The notes beneath the pieces were generated by a model that did not search any database, had not been told where the DNA came from, and was given only the letters and a program-made list of their open reading frames with translations. The translations under genes were made by a program, and so were the position numbers. 64,000 bases of DNA from Amphibacillus cookii (GTDB lineage Bacteria; Bacillota; Bacilli; Bacillales; Amphibacillaceae): the NCBI RefSeq assembly GCF_016908375.1, contig NZ_JAFBDS010000008.1, forward strand, positions 1 through 64,000. Reading direction: 5' to 3'. Positions 7,027 through 16,541 of this stretch are shown here, piece after piece; positions within the stretch are counted from its first letter, which is position 1, and each line of letters opens with the position of its first letter.

Positions 7027-8409
7027 CTATTTACCTTCATAAATTAGTAGTGAACAGCACTCCACATGACTCGTCTGCGGAAACATATCAACAGGCTGGA
7101 CTTTCTGGGTTTGATAACCACCCGCTTCTAAGATGGCTAAATCACGAGCTAACGTTGAAGGATTACACGAAACATAGACAATCCGATCAGGTTTCATCTC
7201 GAGCATCGCATCAAGCAGGGCTTGATCACAGCCTTTTCTCGGCGGATCAACGACAATCACATCTGGTCTTAATCCTTGTGCAGTCCACCATGGCATAATC
7301 TTTTCAGCTTGGCCAACAACAAATTCAGTGTTAGTGATGCCATTTAGGATTGCATTTTGTTTGGCATCTTCAATCGCTTCTGGGACCACTTCGACACCGT
7401 AAACTTTCTTAGCTTTTTCTGCTAAAAAGAGTGAGATCGTTCCAATACCACAATAGGCATCAATAACGGTTTCGCCACCAGTTAAATCAGCAAATTCAAG
7501 TGCTTTTTCATAAAGCGTTTTCGTTTGATCTGGGTTGATTTGATAAAAAGATTTGGCTGAGATCGCAAATTTAATTTCACCAATTGTGTCGTAAATATAT
7601 TCGTCGCCCCATAGACAGAGCGTTCGCTTGCCTAAAATGACATTGGTTCGCTCTTGATTAACATTTTGAATAATCGATTTAACATTAGGATAAGTTTCGG
7701 TTAATTGTTTGATCAATTGTTTTTTGTGAGGTAATTCATTCGTTCGTGTAACGAGTACAATCATTGTTTGCTCAGTTGCTTGACCTGTTCTTACCATAAT
7801 ATGACGCAAAACGCCACGATGAGATTGTTCATCATAGGCAGGTATGCCAAGTTGATCCGCAATGGAGCGGACTGCTTCTACCATACGATCATTCACCTCT
7901 GCTGTAATAATGCAACGATCCATTCCCTCAATAATATCATGACTTTTTTTGCGATAAAAACCGGTTATCAACTCGCCCCTTTTATTTGCAACCGGGATTT
8001 GCACTTTATTGCGATAGCGCCAAGGATCTTCCATTCCCAAGGTCGGTTCCACTGACACATTTTCAATATGAGCTATTTTTTTCAATACTGTTTCAACTTG
8101 TTTTCGTTTCATATCTAATTGCATCTGATAGCTCATGTGTTGCAGCTGACAACCGCCACACTGAAAATATACATTGCATGGTGGTGTGACGCGTTCAGCA
8201 CTTTCTGTTTCAATCTCTATCAACTTACCGATTGCATAGTTCTTCTTCACTTTAATTGCTTTTACCTTCGCTGTTTCACCTGGCAAAGCATTTTCAACAA
8301 ATAGCGGATAACCATCTAGTTTGCCGACTCCACTTCCTTCATGTGTGATGTCTTCAAAATTCAGGGTAACGGTCTGATTCTTTTTGACAGGTACTTGTTG
8401 TTTGTTCAT
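7027..8409 (-). CDS. rlmCD: 23S rRNA (uracil-5)-methyltransferase RlmCD
   Basis: 460 residues. A TRAM domain (about 5-65) is followed by the Fe-S cluster cysteines at 78, 84 and 87 (CNVYFQCGGC) and 166. The SAM-binding region contains DAYCGIGTISL (317-327). DPPRKGCD (388-395) and the catalytic nucleophile Cys 415 in SCNPSTLARDL complete the RumA/TrmA-type enzyme. In Bacillus the single enzyme (formerly YefA) methylates U747 and U1939 of 23S rRNA using SAM. It lies at the downstream end of the yer block, as in B. subtilis. The start has a weak site (AAGGACG) upstream. Confidence 0.93.
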   Translation of the reverse strand: MNKQQVPVKKNQTVTLNFEDITHEGSGVGKLDGYPLFVENALPGETAKVKAIKVKKNYAIGKLIEIETESAERVTPPCNVYFQCGGCQLQHMSYQMQLDMKRKQVETVLKKIAHIENVSVEPTLGMEDPWRYRNKVQIPVANKRGELITGFYRKKSHDIIEGMDRCIITAEVNDRMVEAVRSIADQLGIPAYDEQSHRGVLRHIMVRTGQATEQTMIVLVTRTNELPHKKQLIKQLTETYPNVKSIIQNVNQERTNVILGKRTLCLWGDEYIYDTIGEIKFAISAKSFYQINPDQTKTLYEKALEFADLTGGETVIDAYCGIGTISLFLAEKAKKVYGVEVVPEAIEDAKQNAILNGITNTEFVVGQAEKIMPWWTAQGLRPDVIVVDPPRKGCDQALLDAMLEMKPDRIVYVSCNPSTLARDLAILEAGGYQTQKVQPVDMFPQTSHVECCSLLIYEGK

Positions 8410-8625
8410 TGTATCAACGTCCTTTTCTTAGCGCTGTTCATAGTTTATCAAAAAGCCCTTAGGAAAGAAAGTGACGCTCTTTCGACTTTTTATTTCCTAG
8501 GAAATAATTAATTTGTCTAAATTCGTCCTTGAAGGCTTTATGCTTTAGGAAAGCAGGGAATTTAACCCCCTATCAACAAAAAATGATTAACAAATACTAA
8601 AGTGCGATTGGATTTCAAAAAATAA

Positions 8626-8655
8626 AAAGCCAGCATCTATCGCTGACTTTTTAGC
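8626..8655 (-). terminator. Terminator of the 8658-11115 operon
   Basis: On the minus strand AAAAAGTCAGC, a seven-base loop and GCTGGCTTTTTATTTTTT form a classical stem with T-tract, three bases past the stop codon of the upstream gene. Confidence 0.85.
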
Positions 8656-8657
8656 CA

Positions 8658-9956
8658 TTAAACCTTTAAATCTAATTTTACTAAATCAACATCTAGTAAA
8701 TAATCATTTACCTGATCGTCTGGTATGGTAGCCTTAATAAAACGATTCCAGTCTTGGACATAATTGTTAATCGTCGATAAATGATTGTGATTATTGTATC
8801 TTGATACATTTAAGTGCTGGTTACGATTATCTTTGTACATCTCAGTAATGATAAGGATGTCTTTTTCAATAGCTTGTTGCACATCATGCGTTTGAAGACT
8901 ACTTACCATTCTCTCAATAATGTCATAAACCAACTGTTCATTCCAATCCATTTTATAAGCTTGTTTATTTCGCACATAGGGATCTTTTTGTTGCTGAGTT
9001 ACATAGTCACATGCCTTTTCGTTCTCTACCTGTAGGTATGTTTTAAAAGCTTGATCAAGCTTTGCTTTAAAAGGATCACTTAGCTGATAGTTGTCACTGA
9101 TCAACTCATATTTCATCGCCATTAACCCTAAGGAAACACCTAGCTCCTCTTCTGACTTATTTTTATACGAACCAAGGTGTCGAGATTGATATGCCATCTG
9201 CCACGTTTCAGAGGCAATGGTTCCAACTGCAACCAACTCCTCAATATGGTAACCATGTTCGCTAGAAACGCTCATTTCTGAATGTTCTTGAGTAAAAGCA
9301 TAACGCAAATAATCACCCATGTAGATCGTATCATCTAACAGCCACTCATCTTCTGTTCCTTTTAAATGAGCATAATCTTGATTTTGTTGATAAAAGTGTT
9401 GGTATTGCTCTGTGCGTTGATGAAAATGATCAATTAAACTTGATTTAATATCCTCTGCTTGAACAACCACACCGTTTTGATTAAAAAAATCACCTGTTAT
9501 TTCAGCAAATTTCTCGGCATACTTCTCAACTTGTTTGCTCATGAGTTGATCAAGTTTCTGAAGTTGCTCCGCCTGCTCCTCTTCACTGTATAATCGTTTA
9601 ATTTGATTTTGATAATTGACGTATTCAGAAGCTAAATAATCAATATCGTAACCAACGTTGTCCGTAGTGTTGTGGTTCGGAACAAGTGGTAGTGCTAATA
9701 ATCCCCAATTAAACCTTCGACTACCATCTGTAACGGCTACCATATCGGTAACTGTACCTTCTTCATTCCTTACAATGTTAAAGATCTCTTTTCCCATTCG
9801 ATGAGAGGCTTGTTGTTTATAAATATCTTGATTAGCTAGATAATCAGCGTTCGTCGTTACTTGATTATTCGTTTGATTAAAAAGAAAAAGATTGGACGTG
9901 CTATTCTGATTGATCAATCTTCCGTAATGCGTTGTGGCAAATCTGTTGGTAATCAT
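8658..9956 (-). CDS. Unrecognised 432-aa protein
   Basis: No family is recognised. The protein is soluble, rich in Gln, Asn, Tyr and Asp, with no signal peptide or membrane segment. It starts MITNRFATTHYGRLINQNST, an amphipathic Asn-rich head. Residues 105-185 look helical and possibly coiled (LYSEEEQAEQLQKLDQLMSK). The rest is mostly helical, with long stretches rich in Tyr and Gln. AGGAGG lies upstream of the ATG. It follows the secreted-protein gene by about 50 bases and shares its terminator, so the two form an operon inserted between the kinase and rlmCD. A structural or adhesion-related role is conceivable, but nothing in the sequence proves it. Confidence 0.75.
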   Translation of the reverse strand: MITNRFATTHYGRLINQNSTSNLFLFNQTNNQVTTNADYLANQDIYKQQASHRMGKEIFNIVRNEEGTVTDMVAVTDGSRRFNWGLLALPLVPNHNTTDNVGYDIDYLASEYVNYQNQIKRLYSEEEQAEQLQKLDQLMSKQVEKYAEKFAEITGDFFNQNGVVVQAEDIKSSLIDHFHQRTEQYQHFYQQNQDYAHLKGTEDEWLLDDTIYMGDYLRYAFTQEHSEMSVSSEHGYHIEELVAVGTIASETWQMAYQSRHLGSYKNKSEEELGVSLGLMAMKYELISDNYQLSDPFKAKLDQAFKTYLQVENEKACDYVTQQQKDPYVRNKQAYKMDWNEQLVYDIIERMVSSLQTHDVQQAIEKDILIITEMYKDNRNQHLNVSRYNNHNHLSTINNYVQDWNRFIKATIPDDQVNDYLLDVDLVKLDLKV

Positions 9957-10005
9957 GGTGTCTATCCTCCTTTGTTACTGCGGCTGAGTGAATCTTTACT
10001 GCTTG

Positions 10006-11115
10006 CTACTGTAAAAAATTAATCGTTGGCGTCCGTTCTACGCCACTCGCATAGTAATAATTCAAGACACTGAAAAAGTCTATCGTTTCATTATTTTCAG
10101 TATCATAGACTAAAATGTGATCACCCCAATGTTCGAAGTCATCTTGATCTAGACGTCTTGGTGTGATCAATCCAATTGTATCAACAAAAGAACTTTCATA
10201 CTGTGTCGGTGGTCCTGATCGGAAATAAGATTCATGATGCATAAATAGTGTACCTATATCCAAATAAATGAGTAAAGCATTGGATGAGCTCGCATATTGC
10301 GATTGATAACTTACAGGTGAGGAGATGTTCCTAATCTTTACACTTGAAACAGTGTGTGTCCGTTGATTATAGTTGCCATCCCAACTAAAATGGTAGCGTC
10401 GCTCCCAATCTAAGTGACTATTATCACCACTAAAGTTAGCGATATAATCACCATTAAAATAAATATCACCATTATCATAGCTTAAGGCAGCATATAATAA
10501 TGAAGCAGATCTCGATACAAGTCCTACAGCACCTGCTGGATTTGCCGCATTCATTTTTATTGTATAGGCATCACCTAATTGATCATTTGAATAAACGCGA
10601 AGTGCCCAATCCCCTTCAGGTATGTGGTCACCAGCGTATAGCCTGTTAGGGGTTGATCCAACGCTTGTCTCATATGCATTGCCAGTATCCCAATCTACTA
10701 AATAAAGTTGAATATAATAATCTGTTTGATTACTTTCAAGCTCAAATAGAAAACTTCTTTCCTCATCGAGCGTAAAGAACCACCAATCATCTGGATCATC
10801 ATTCGTCAACATATCGGTAAAATACATCCGATCACCATCAACCGAGTAATAGCTTTGTGTTGACATTGTGTTATCATCTTCTACCTCAATCGCTTTTGAT
10901 TTATCAATAACGAGTTCGTCTTCACTGATTTCAATATGATCATCTTCATCAATTAAACCTAAATCAAAGGATGCTAACTTATCCTCATCCCAATCAGCTG
11001 GGTCCCATTCTTCAACTTCAGCCATTAACGATGGAATGCCTAGGATGGTTGTCACACTGATCACGAGTACGGCTATCCATATCACTTTTTTCATTTTACT
11101 TTTCACCTTAATCAC
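10006..11115 (-). CDS. Secreted protein with PPC-like beta domain
   Basis: 369 residues. An N-terminal signal peptide is clear (charged MIKVKSKMKKVIW, then IAVLVISVTTILGIPSLMA, with cleavage about residue 32). An acidic linker (DWDEDK, DEDD, EISEDE, about 36-85) leads to a beta-rich segment, DDWWFFTLDEERSFLFELES through EGDWALRVYSN (about 108-185), resembling bacterial pre-peptidase C-terminal (PPC) domains. The remaining half is beta-rich and unassigned. The mature protein is strongly acidic, as is common in halophiles. The start could be Met 1 or Met 8 (MKKVIW). It is the first gene of a two-gene operon with the unknown 8658-9956 gene. No protease domain is present. Confidence 0.75.
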   Translation of the reverse strand: MIKVKSKMKKVIWIAVLVISVTTILGIPSLMAEVEEWDPADWDEDKLASFDLGLIDEDDHIEISEDELVIDKSKAIEVEDDNTMSTQSYYSVDGDRMYFTDMLTNDDPDDWWFFTLDEERSFLFELESNQTDYYIQLYLVDWDTGNAYETSVGSTPNRLYAGDHIPEGDWALRVYSNDQLGDAYTIKMNAANPAGAVGLVSRSASLLYAALSYDNGDIYFNGDYIANFSGDNSHLDWERRYHFSWDGNYNQRTHTVSSVKIRNISSPVSYQSQYASSSNALLIYLDIGTLFMHHESYFRSGPPTQYESSFVDTIGLITPRRLDQDDFEHWGDHILVYDTENNETIDFFSVLNYYYASGVERTPTINFLQ

Positions 11116-11483
11116 CTCTGTTATTTATTATTGATGTCGAAACAAAGATGTTCATTGATTTAAAGCAAATGATGTTTAAGTAAATACAATGCTCCTTTTC
11201 TAAATGGGCAACAAAAAATTAGGAGAAGTGATTTACTTAGCCATGCTGTCGTTATCCTAGTCCTTCGCTTTTACTAGTCCTCCTTTCTTGAATCACTAGA
11301 ATGAATATCCATAATATAACACAAGGCGATTGTGGAATCTGTCGAATCCTGTATCTTTTCAGAAAAAGGACTTTATACCTTAACTAGCTTCACATACATA
11401 CGACAAAAGTTACTAATATTATATGTCTAGCTAAAGTAAAGGCCTCTCGCTTCTCAAAGTTAGGTTAACGGAAACCAAAAATA
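11116..11483. other. Intergenic region upstream of the secreted-protein operon
   Basis: No gene is seen. The region is AT-rich and must hold the promoter of the 8658-11115 operon; no confident -35/-10 pair was assigned. It leads into repeat R1 copy A. Confidence 0.3.
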
Positions 11484-11605
11484 AAAACGAGCCTTCGTCC
11501 ACTGATTGTTAGTTGAGTGAATCAGAGCATTAGCGTCCGTTATCACTCAACTTATCGATTGACCTCTGTTCTCTATTTAGTTACGGACGGTTATCCATGA
11601 TAAAA
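11484..11605 (+). repeat. R1 dispersed repeat, copy A (partial hairpin 2)
   Basis: It shares CACTGATTG, AGTTGAGTGAATCAG, CATTAGCGTCCGTTA, GATTGACCTCTGTTCTCTAT and ACGGACGGTTAT with the other copies. The 3' arm of hairpin 2 is shortened: only TTACGGACGG remains. It lies between the stop codon of the diacylglycerol kinase gene and the next gene downstream. Confidence 0.8.
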
Positions 11606-11616
11606 AGCCCTCGAAT

Positions 11617-12552
11617 TTAATCAAGAGCTTCTTCATTTGGTTCTTCAATTTGTAATGTAGCTTGGTCAGGTGTCGGAACAAAATATTCAATATGTTGCTT
11701 AAGATTGGTGAATTTACCCGGTAATAGCCCACCATACTCACCATCGATATTTAATTGCATCTTCTCTTCTGTGTAGACATTAATATCTTTAGCTCTGGCA
11801 TGAAATACATTAGCGTCATCAAAGTGAGCTCCTCTTGTAGCGGCTGACAATACACGAACAAGTTCAGCAACATTGCTTTTTTTCAAAACGAGCAGATCAA
11901 ATAGACCATTATCCATTTTTGCATCTGGAGCTAACTTTTCAAAGCCACCAACAGAATTTGTATTCGCGATTAAAAACATCATAATCTCACCTTCAAACAC
12001 ATCACCATCATATTCAATCCGGGTTTGTATCGGTCGTAAACGTGGTGCTAGCTCAACACCCTTCATAAAATAAGCAAGTTGGCCTAACATCGTTTTCAAT
12101 TTACTTGGTACTTCATAAGATACCTCTGTCAGTTTACCTCCACCAGCAATATTAACAAAATAATGCTCATTAACTCGACCCACATCAAGTTTGCAGGTAT
12201 GGTTGGCTAATATAATATCAACAGCTTTATCAATTGCCTTAGGAATATTCAAAGCACGAGCAAAATCATTCGTTGTTCCAGCAGGGATAATGCCTAAACG
12301 CGGACGCTGATCAGCATCTGATATTCCTGTAACAACTTCATTAATCGTGCCATCTCCTCCTACCGCTACAATCACATCAAAATGACGAGTAACAGCGATT
12401 CGAGCGGCTTCAGTTGCATCTCCAATACCTGTTGTTGCATGCGCTGACGTCTCATAACCGGCTTGCTCGAATTTTGCTAATACGTCAGGAAGTTTATTTT
12501 TAAAAGCTTCTCGACCTGACGTTGGATTGTAAATAATTCTTGCGCGTTTCAT
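11617..12552 (-). CDS. dgkB: Diacylglycerol kinase DgkB (YerQ-type)
   Basis: 311 residues from the chosen ATG, which has AGGGGG six bases upstream; a longer frame starting at 12576 would place that site inside the gene. The DAGK catalytic domain shows NPTSGR (9-14), AVGGDGTINE (63-72) and PAGTTNDFAR (90-99). The enzyme phosphorylates diacylglycerol to phosphatidic acid at the inner membrane face, recycling lipid from lipoteichoic acid synthesis. In B. subtilis the orthologue also lies between gatB and yefA. Here it is separated from gatB by an R1 repeat and a terminator, so it has its own promoter. Confidence 0.9.
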   Translation of the reverse strand: MKRARIIYNPTSGREAFKNKLPDVLAKFEQAGYETSAHATTGIGDATEAARIAVTRHFDVIVAVGGDGTINEVVTGISDADQRPRLGIIPAGTTNDFARALNIPKAIDKAVDIILANHTCKLDVGRVNEHYFVNIAGGGKLTEVSYEVPSKLKTMLGQLAYFMKGVELAPRLRPIQTRIEYDGDVFEGEIMMFLIANTNSVGGFEKLAPDAKMDNGLFDLLVLKKSNVAELVRVLSAATRGAHFDDANVFHARAKDINVYTEEKMQLNIDGEYGGLLPGKFTNLKQHIEYFVPTPDQATLQIEEPNEEALD

Positions 12553-12631
12553 AAAAAACCCCCTAATGACATACACTATCTGACTTTATCATACCATTTT
12601 TGTGTCAGAAAAACTCCAAATTAGCTGTTTT

Positions 12632-12770
12632 TTTATCACAGATAACCGTCCGTAAAACACCCGCCTCAAACTAGAGAGGGAAGTTCATCTATTTAGACGG
12701 GAGTTAACGGACGTTAATATCCTGATTCACTCAACAACCAATCAGTGGGAGAAGAACGTCCCCACTGATT
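12632..12770 (-). repeat. R1 dispersed repeat, copy B (both hairpins)
   Basis: Reverse orientation. Hairpin 1 has arms AATCAGTGGG and CCCACTGATT (12749-12770). Hairpin 2 has outer arms CGTCCGTAAAACACCCGC and GACGGGAGTTAACGGACG. It is one of the most complete copies and lies downstream of the gatB terminator. Confidence 0.85.
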
Positions 12771-12849
12771 AGAGGAAGCAATGGTGAGCAATGTAATCAA
12801 CTAAGTAGTAAGCATTTAACATCGTTAATGCCTGAAAACTTAGAAAACA

Positions 12850-12912
12850 TTCATGCGTCTACTGAGATTTTGGATTTATCGTTTCCCATTCGTTTATAGT
12901 AGACGCATGTGC
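12850..12912. repeat. 12-bp inverted repeat between gatB and R1 copy B
   Basis: CATGCGTCTACT and AGTAGACGCATG are perfectly complementary across about 33 bases. There is no T-tract. It may be a protein-binding site or the remnant of a mobile element; no other copy was found in the window. Confidence 0.5.
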
Positions 12913-12921
12913 AAAGAAAGA

Positions 12922-12950
12922 CTATCAATAACAACTGTATTGATAGTCCT
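12922..12950 (-). terminator. Terminator of the gatCAB operon
   Basis: Perfect arms GACTATCAATA and TATTGATAGTC, then TTTCTTT on the minus strand, ten bases past the gatB stop codon. Confidence 0.9.
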
Positions 12951-12959
12951 GGATAAACA

Positions 12960-14390
12960 TTAGCGTTTTTTAATTTCAGCTAACAAAATTTTATTTACCA
13001 TGGGTGGATTAGCTTGTCCTTTTGTCTCTTTCATCACTTGACCGACTAAGAAGCCAATTGCTTTATCCTTACCATTTTTAAAGTCTTCAATTGATTGTTC
13101 GTTTTTATCAAGGATGGCTGTAATGATTTCAGTTAATTGACCCTCATCTGAAATTTGCACAAGACCTTTATCCTTAATAATCTGCTCAGGATCGCCACCG
13201 TTCTCAACAAGCTCAGCAAAAACTTTTTTCGCCATTTTAGATGATAAAGTGCCATCATCAATCAGCGTAATCATCTTTGCCAACGCGGCTGGTGTCAGTG
13301 GTAAATCATGAAGTTCTTTCTGTTGCTTATTCATATAAGCAGAGACCTCACCCATTAACCAATTGGAAACCAGTTTGACGTCAGCACCAGCTGCTATAGC
13401 GGCTTCAAAGAAGTCTGACATTTCTTTCGTACTTGTTAAGACCATCGCATCATAAGCAGGTAAATTTAATTCTTTAATATAACGTGCTTTTCGAGCATCT
13501 GGAAGCTCTGGGATTTCTGCACGAATCCGTGCTTTCCAATCCTCATCGATATAGAGTGGCACAAGGTCTGGTTCAGGGAAATAGCGATAATCATCTGAAC
13601 CTTCTTTAACGCGCATTAAAATCGTTTCCTTTGTTTGTTCATCATAACGGCGGGTTTCTTGTAAAATCACCCCACCTGTTAATAATTCTTTTTGTTGACG
13701 TTTTTCTTCAAATTCTAAGCCTTTTTGAACAAAAGAAAATGAGTTTAAATTTTTCAATTCTGTCTTGACACCAAATTCCTCTTGACCAATCGGTCGAAGC
13801 GAAATATTAGCATCACAACGTAATGAGCCTTCTTCCATTTTACAATCAGACACACCGGTGTATTGGATGATATTTTTTAATTTCTCTAAATACGCATAGG
13901 CCTCTGCTGGTGAGCGCAGATCTGGTTCTGATACAATTTCCACAAGGGGTGTTCCTTGACGGTTAAAATCAACTAGTGAGTAACCATCACCACTATGCGT
14001 TAACTTTCCTGCATCTTCCTCTAAATGAAGGCGAGTAATCCCTATCCGCTTTGTCTTACCCTCTACTTCAATATCAATCCAGCCGTTCTCGCCGATCGGT
14101 TGATCAAATTGTGAGATTTGATAAGCTTTAGGGTTATCTGGATAAAAGTAATTTTTACGGTCAAACTTAGTATCTGTTGCTATTTCACAGTTTAACGCCA
14201 TAGCAGCTTTCATAGCAAAATTGACGGCTTCTTCATTGAGCACGGGTAAAACACCCGGATAACCTAAATCAATTGGATTGACATTTTCATTGGTCGCTGC
14301 CCCAAAATGGTTAAAGCTTGGACTAAATATCTTTGAATCTGTTTTAAGTTCAACGTGAACCTCTAAACCGATAATTGTCTCGAAATTCAT
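12960..14390 (-). CDS. gatB: Aspartyl/glutamyl-tRNA amidotransferase subunit B
   Basis: 476 residues, the normal length. The N-terminal kinase-like domain begins [15 protein letters not shown] and includes [19 protein letters not shown] (about 146-164) and CDANISLRP (193-201). The C-terminal YqeY-like tail domain ends [16 protein letters not shown]. With GatA and GatC it converts Glu-tRNA-Gln (and Asp-tRNA-Asn) to the amide form using ATP; GatB binds the tRNA and activates the side chain. The ATG overlaps the gatA stop by four bases, so translation is coupled. A terminator follows. Confidence 0.97.
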   Translation of the reverse strand: MNFETIIGLEVHVELKTDSKIFSPSFNHFGAATNENVNPIDLGYPGVLPVLNEEAVNFAMKAAMALNCEIATDTKFDRKNYFYPDNPKAYQISQFDQPIGENGWIDIEVEGKTKRIGITRLHLEEDAGKLTHSGDGYSLVDFNRQGTPLVEIVSEPDLRSPAEAYAYLEKLKNIIQYTGVSDCKMEEGSLRCDANISLRPIGQEEFGVKTELKNLNSFSFVQKGLEFEEKRQQKELLTGGVILQETRRYDEQTKETILMRVKEGSDDYRYFPEPDLVPLYIDEDWKARIRAEIPELPDARKARYIKELNLPAYDAMVLTSTKEMSDFFEAAIAAGADVKLVSNWLMGEVSAYMNKQQKELHDLPLTPAALAKMITLIDDGTLSSKMAKKVFAELVENGGDPEQIIKDKGLVQISDEGQLTEIITAILDKNEQSIEDFKNGKDKAIGFLVGQVMKETKGQANPPMVNKILLAEIKKR

Positions 14391-15868
14391 GACTTCACCC
14401 CTCCTAAATGAGGACGTTGTTTATGATAATCTGTTGCCTGTTCAAATGCGTACGCTACCCGATAAAGGGTACTTTCATCAAAATGTTTTCCGATAATTTG
14501 CAAGCCAATTGGTAAGCCGGCATCTTTTGAGAATCCACATGGTATTGACATACCAGGTACACCTGCTAAGTTAACAGGAATCGTTAAAATGTCATTAGCG
14601 TACATGGTCAATGGATCGTCAACTTTTTCACCCACTTTAAAGGCTGGTGTTGGTGTTGTTGGCCCAATAATAACATCAAAGTCTTCAAACACTTTATCGA
14701 AATCATTTTTAATTAATGTCCGTACTTTTTGCGCTTTTTTATAATAAGCATCGTAATAGCCTGAGCTAAGTGCAAATGTTCCTAACATAATCCGACGTTT
14801 AACTTCATCGCCGAAGCCCTCACTTCGGGATTTCTTAAACATATCAATCATATTATCAGCATTTTCTGTGCGGACACCGTAACGAACACCATCAAACCGT
14901 GCTAAGTTAGCGGAAGCTTCTGATGAAGCAAGCAAGTAGTAAGCGGCTACTGCGTATTTAGAATGAGGCAGGGAAACTTCTTCCCACGTCGCACCTAACT
15001 CCTCATATACTTTAAGCGCAGCTAATACAGCTTCACGTACTTCGCCATTCACACCTTCTTGATCTGACAGATATTCTTTAGGTACAGCAATCTTCAACCC
15101 TTTAACATCTTGTTTCAAGGCATCACTATACGTTGGGATCTCAACATTAGCAGATGTTGAATCCATTGGATCATGTCCCGCGATCGCTTGTAAAAGATGG
15201 GCATTATCCTCCACTGTTCTTGTAATCGGACCAATCTGATCAAGTGAAGAAGCAAAGGCGACCAATCCAAAGCGAGACACTAGACCGTAAGTTGGTTTTA
15301 AACCTACCACTCCACAAAAAGCAGCGGGTTGACGGATTGATCCACCCGTGTCTGAACCTAATGAAAAAAAGACTTCCCGAGCTGCAACTGCTGCTGCAGA
15401 ACCACCGCTTGAACCACCTGGCACATAATCAGTATTCCAAGGATTACGGGTTGTATAGTAGCTTGAATTCTCATTAGATGATCCCATCGCAAATTCATCC
15501 ATGTTTAATTTTCCAACCATAACGGTATTTTCCTTGTTTAACTTATCAACGACGGTTGCATCATATAAGGGATCATTGAAATTAGATAAAAATTGACTCC
15601 CACACGTTGTGCGTATCCCTTTTGTTACCATATTATCCTTTATACCAATTGGTATACCGAATAATGGATGATTGGCTTGATCAACTTGCTCATCTAGTTG
15701 TTGTGCTTGTTTTAGAGCAGCTTCTTTATTTAAAGTTAAAAAAGCTTTAATTTGATCATCAACAGCTTCAATTTGATCAAAGGAAGCTTGCACAAGTTCT
15801 GTCACGGTAAGTTCTTTATTATGTAGCTTAGCTTGTAATTCTTTTAACGTATACTCAAAAACTGACAT
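14387..15868 (-). CDS. gatA: Aspartyl/glutamyl-tRNA amidotransferase subunit A
   Basis: 493 residues with the amidase signature. Lys 77 in [10 protein letters not shown], the GGSSGGS loop at 151-157 and Ser 177 in GSDTGGS form the Ser-cisSer-Lys catalytic set. It hydrolyses glutamine to supply ammonia to GatB through an internal channel. It is the middle gene of gatCAB: 13 bases after gatC and overlapping gatB by four bases. GGAGG lies upstream of the ATG. Confidence 0.97.
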   Translation of the reverse strand: MSVFEYTLKELQAKLHNKELTVTELVQASFDQIEAVDDQIKAFLTLNKEAALKQAQQLDEQVDQANHPLFGIPIGIKDNMVTKGIRTTCGSQFLSNFNDPLYDATVVDKLNKENTVMVGKLNMDEFAMGSSNENSSYYTTRNPWNTDYVPGGSSGGSAAAVAAREVFFSLGSDTGGSIRQPAAFCGVVGLKPTYGLVSRFGLVAFASSLDQIGPITRTVEDNAHLLQAIAGHDPMDSTSANVEIPTYSDALKQDVKGLKIAVPKEYLSDQEGVNGEVREAVLAALKVYEELGATWEEVSLPHSKYAVAAYYLLASSEASANLARFDGVRYGVRTENADNMIDMFKKSRSEGFGDEVKRRIMLGTFALSSGYYDAYYKKAQKVRTLIKNDFDKVFEDFDVIIGPTTPTPAFKVGEKVDDPLTMYANDILTIPVNLAGVPGMSIPCGFSKDAGLPIGLQIIGKHFDESTLYRVAYAFEQATDYHKQRPHLGGVKS

Positions 15869-15881
15869 TTCTGCTCGCCTC

Positions 15882-16172
15882 CTATTCTAAGATTGATGGC
15901 ACTCGGAATTGACCATCGTGTTGATCTGGTGCGTTCTTTAAAGCATCCTCTCGATCAATCCATTTGCGTGGCTCATCTTTACGCATCACATTTTTAAGAT
16001 CCAACACATGTGTGGTTGGTTCAACTTGGCTTGTATCTAGATCATTTAATAGTTCAGCATAGTGAATAATATCTCCTAGTTGCTTTGTCATCACTTCAAC
16101 TTCTTGATCCGTTATCGCCAATCGAGCGAGATGAGCGACATGTTTAACTTGTTGTTTTGAAATTTCAGCCAT
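15882..16172 (-). CDS. gatC: Aspartyl/glutamyl-tRNA amidotransferase subunit C
   Basis: 96 residues starting [20 protein letters not shown]. The upstream in-frame ATG at 16187 overlaps the ribosome binding site GGAGGTGA, so the downstream ATG, eight bases after it, is preferred. The small GatC wraps the GatA-GatB interface and stabilises the complex. First gene of the operon; its promoter should lie in 16180-16300. Confidence 0.95.
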   Translation of the reverse strand: MAEISKQQVKHVAHLARLAITDQEVEVMTKQLGDIIHYAELLNDLDTSQVEPTTHVLDLKNVMRKDEPRKWIDREDALKNAPDQHDGQFRVPSILE

Positions 16173-16297
16173 TTCTGTCACCTCCATGAGATTTTTACTT
16201 CATCTGATTAAACATACTTATGATAATAGCAAACAATAGCGCGCTTTAGCAACTTTATCCGTTTAAAAGAATGGCGCATATGTGAGATCAACTAGAA

Positions 16298-16337
16298 AAA
16301 CACGGAAAGAAAAAGATGGCATAATCCTTCTTTTTCT
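16298..16337. terminator. 12-bp hairpin downstream of camS
   Basis: Perfect arms GAAAGAAAAAGA and TCTTTTTCTTTC with a short loop. The 3' arm on the minus strand is T-rich, so this probably ends the pcrB-pcrA-ligA-camS transcript. Confidence 0.6.
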
Positions 16338-16383
16338 TTCTCACTTATCGTAACTTACAATGACAACTTTACGAACCCCGACA

Positions 16384-16517
16384 AAACGAACCTTCAATCA
16401 GGTCCACTGATGGCTAGTTGAGTGAATTAGGACATTAGCGCCCGTTATCACCCACCTCAATCGATTTGCTCTACTCTCTATTTTGAGGGTGGTTTTACAG
16501 ACGGTTGTCTGTGATAA
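16384..16517 (+). repeat. R1 dispersed repeat, copy C
   Basis: Hairpin 1 is short (ATCAG / CTGAT arms). Hairpin 2 pairs CCGTTATCACCCACC with GGGTGGTTTTACAGACGG; its inner arms ACCCACC / GGGTGG differ from the other copies yet still pair. It lies between the camS stop and the hairpin at 16298. Confidence 0.85.
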
Positions 16518-16541
16518 GACTTAATTACCACAACAATCAAA

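Noticed and set aside
11484-11605. R1 repeats as plain Rho-independent terminators
   Set aside because: Hairpin 2 has no T-tract, the loop sequence is conserved, and several neighbouring genes already have a separate classical terminator.
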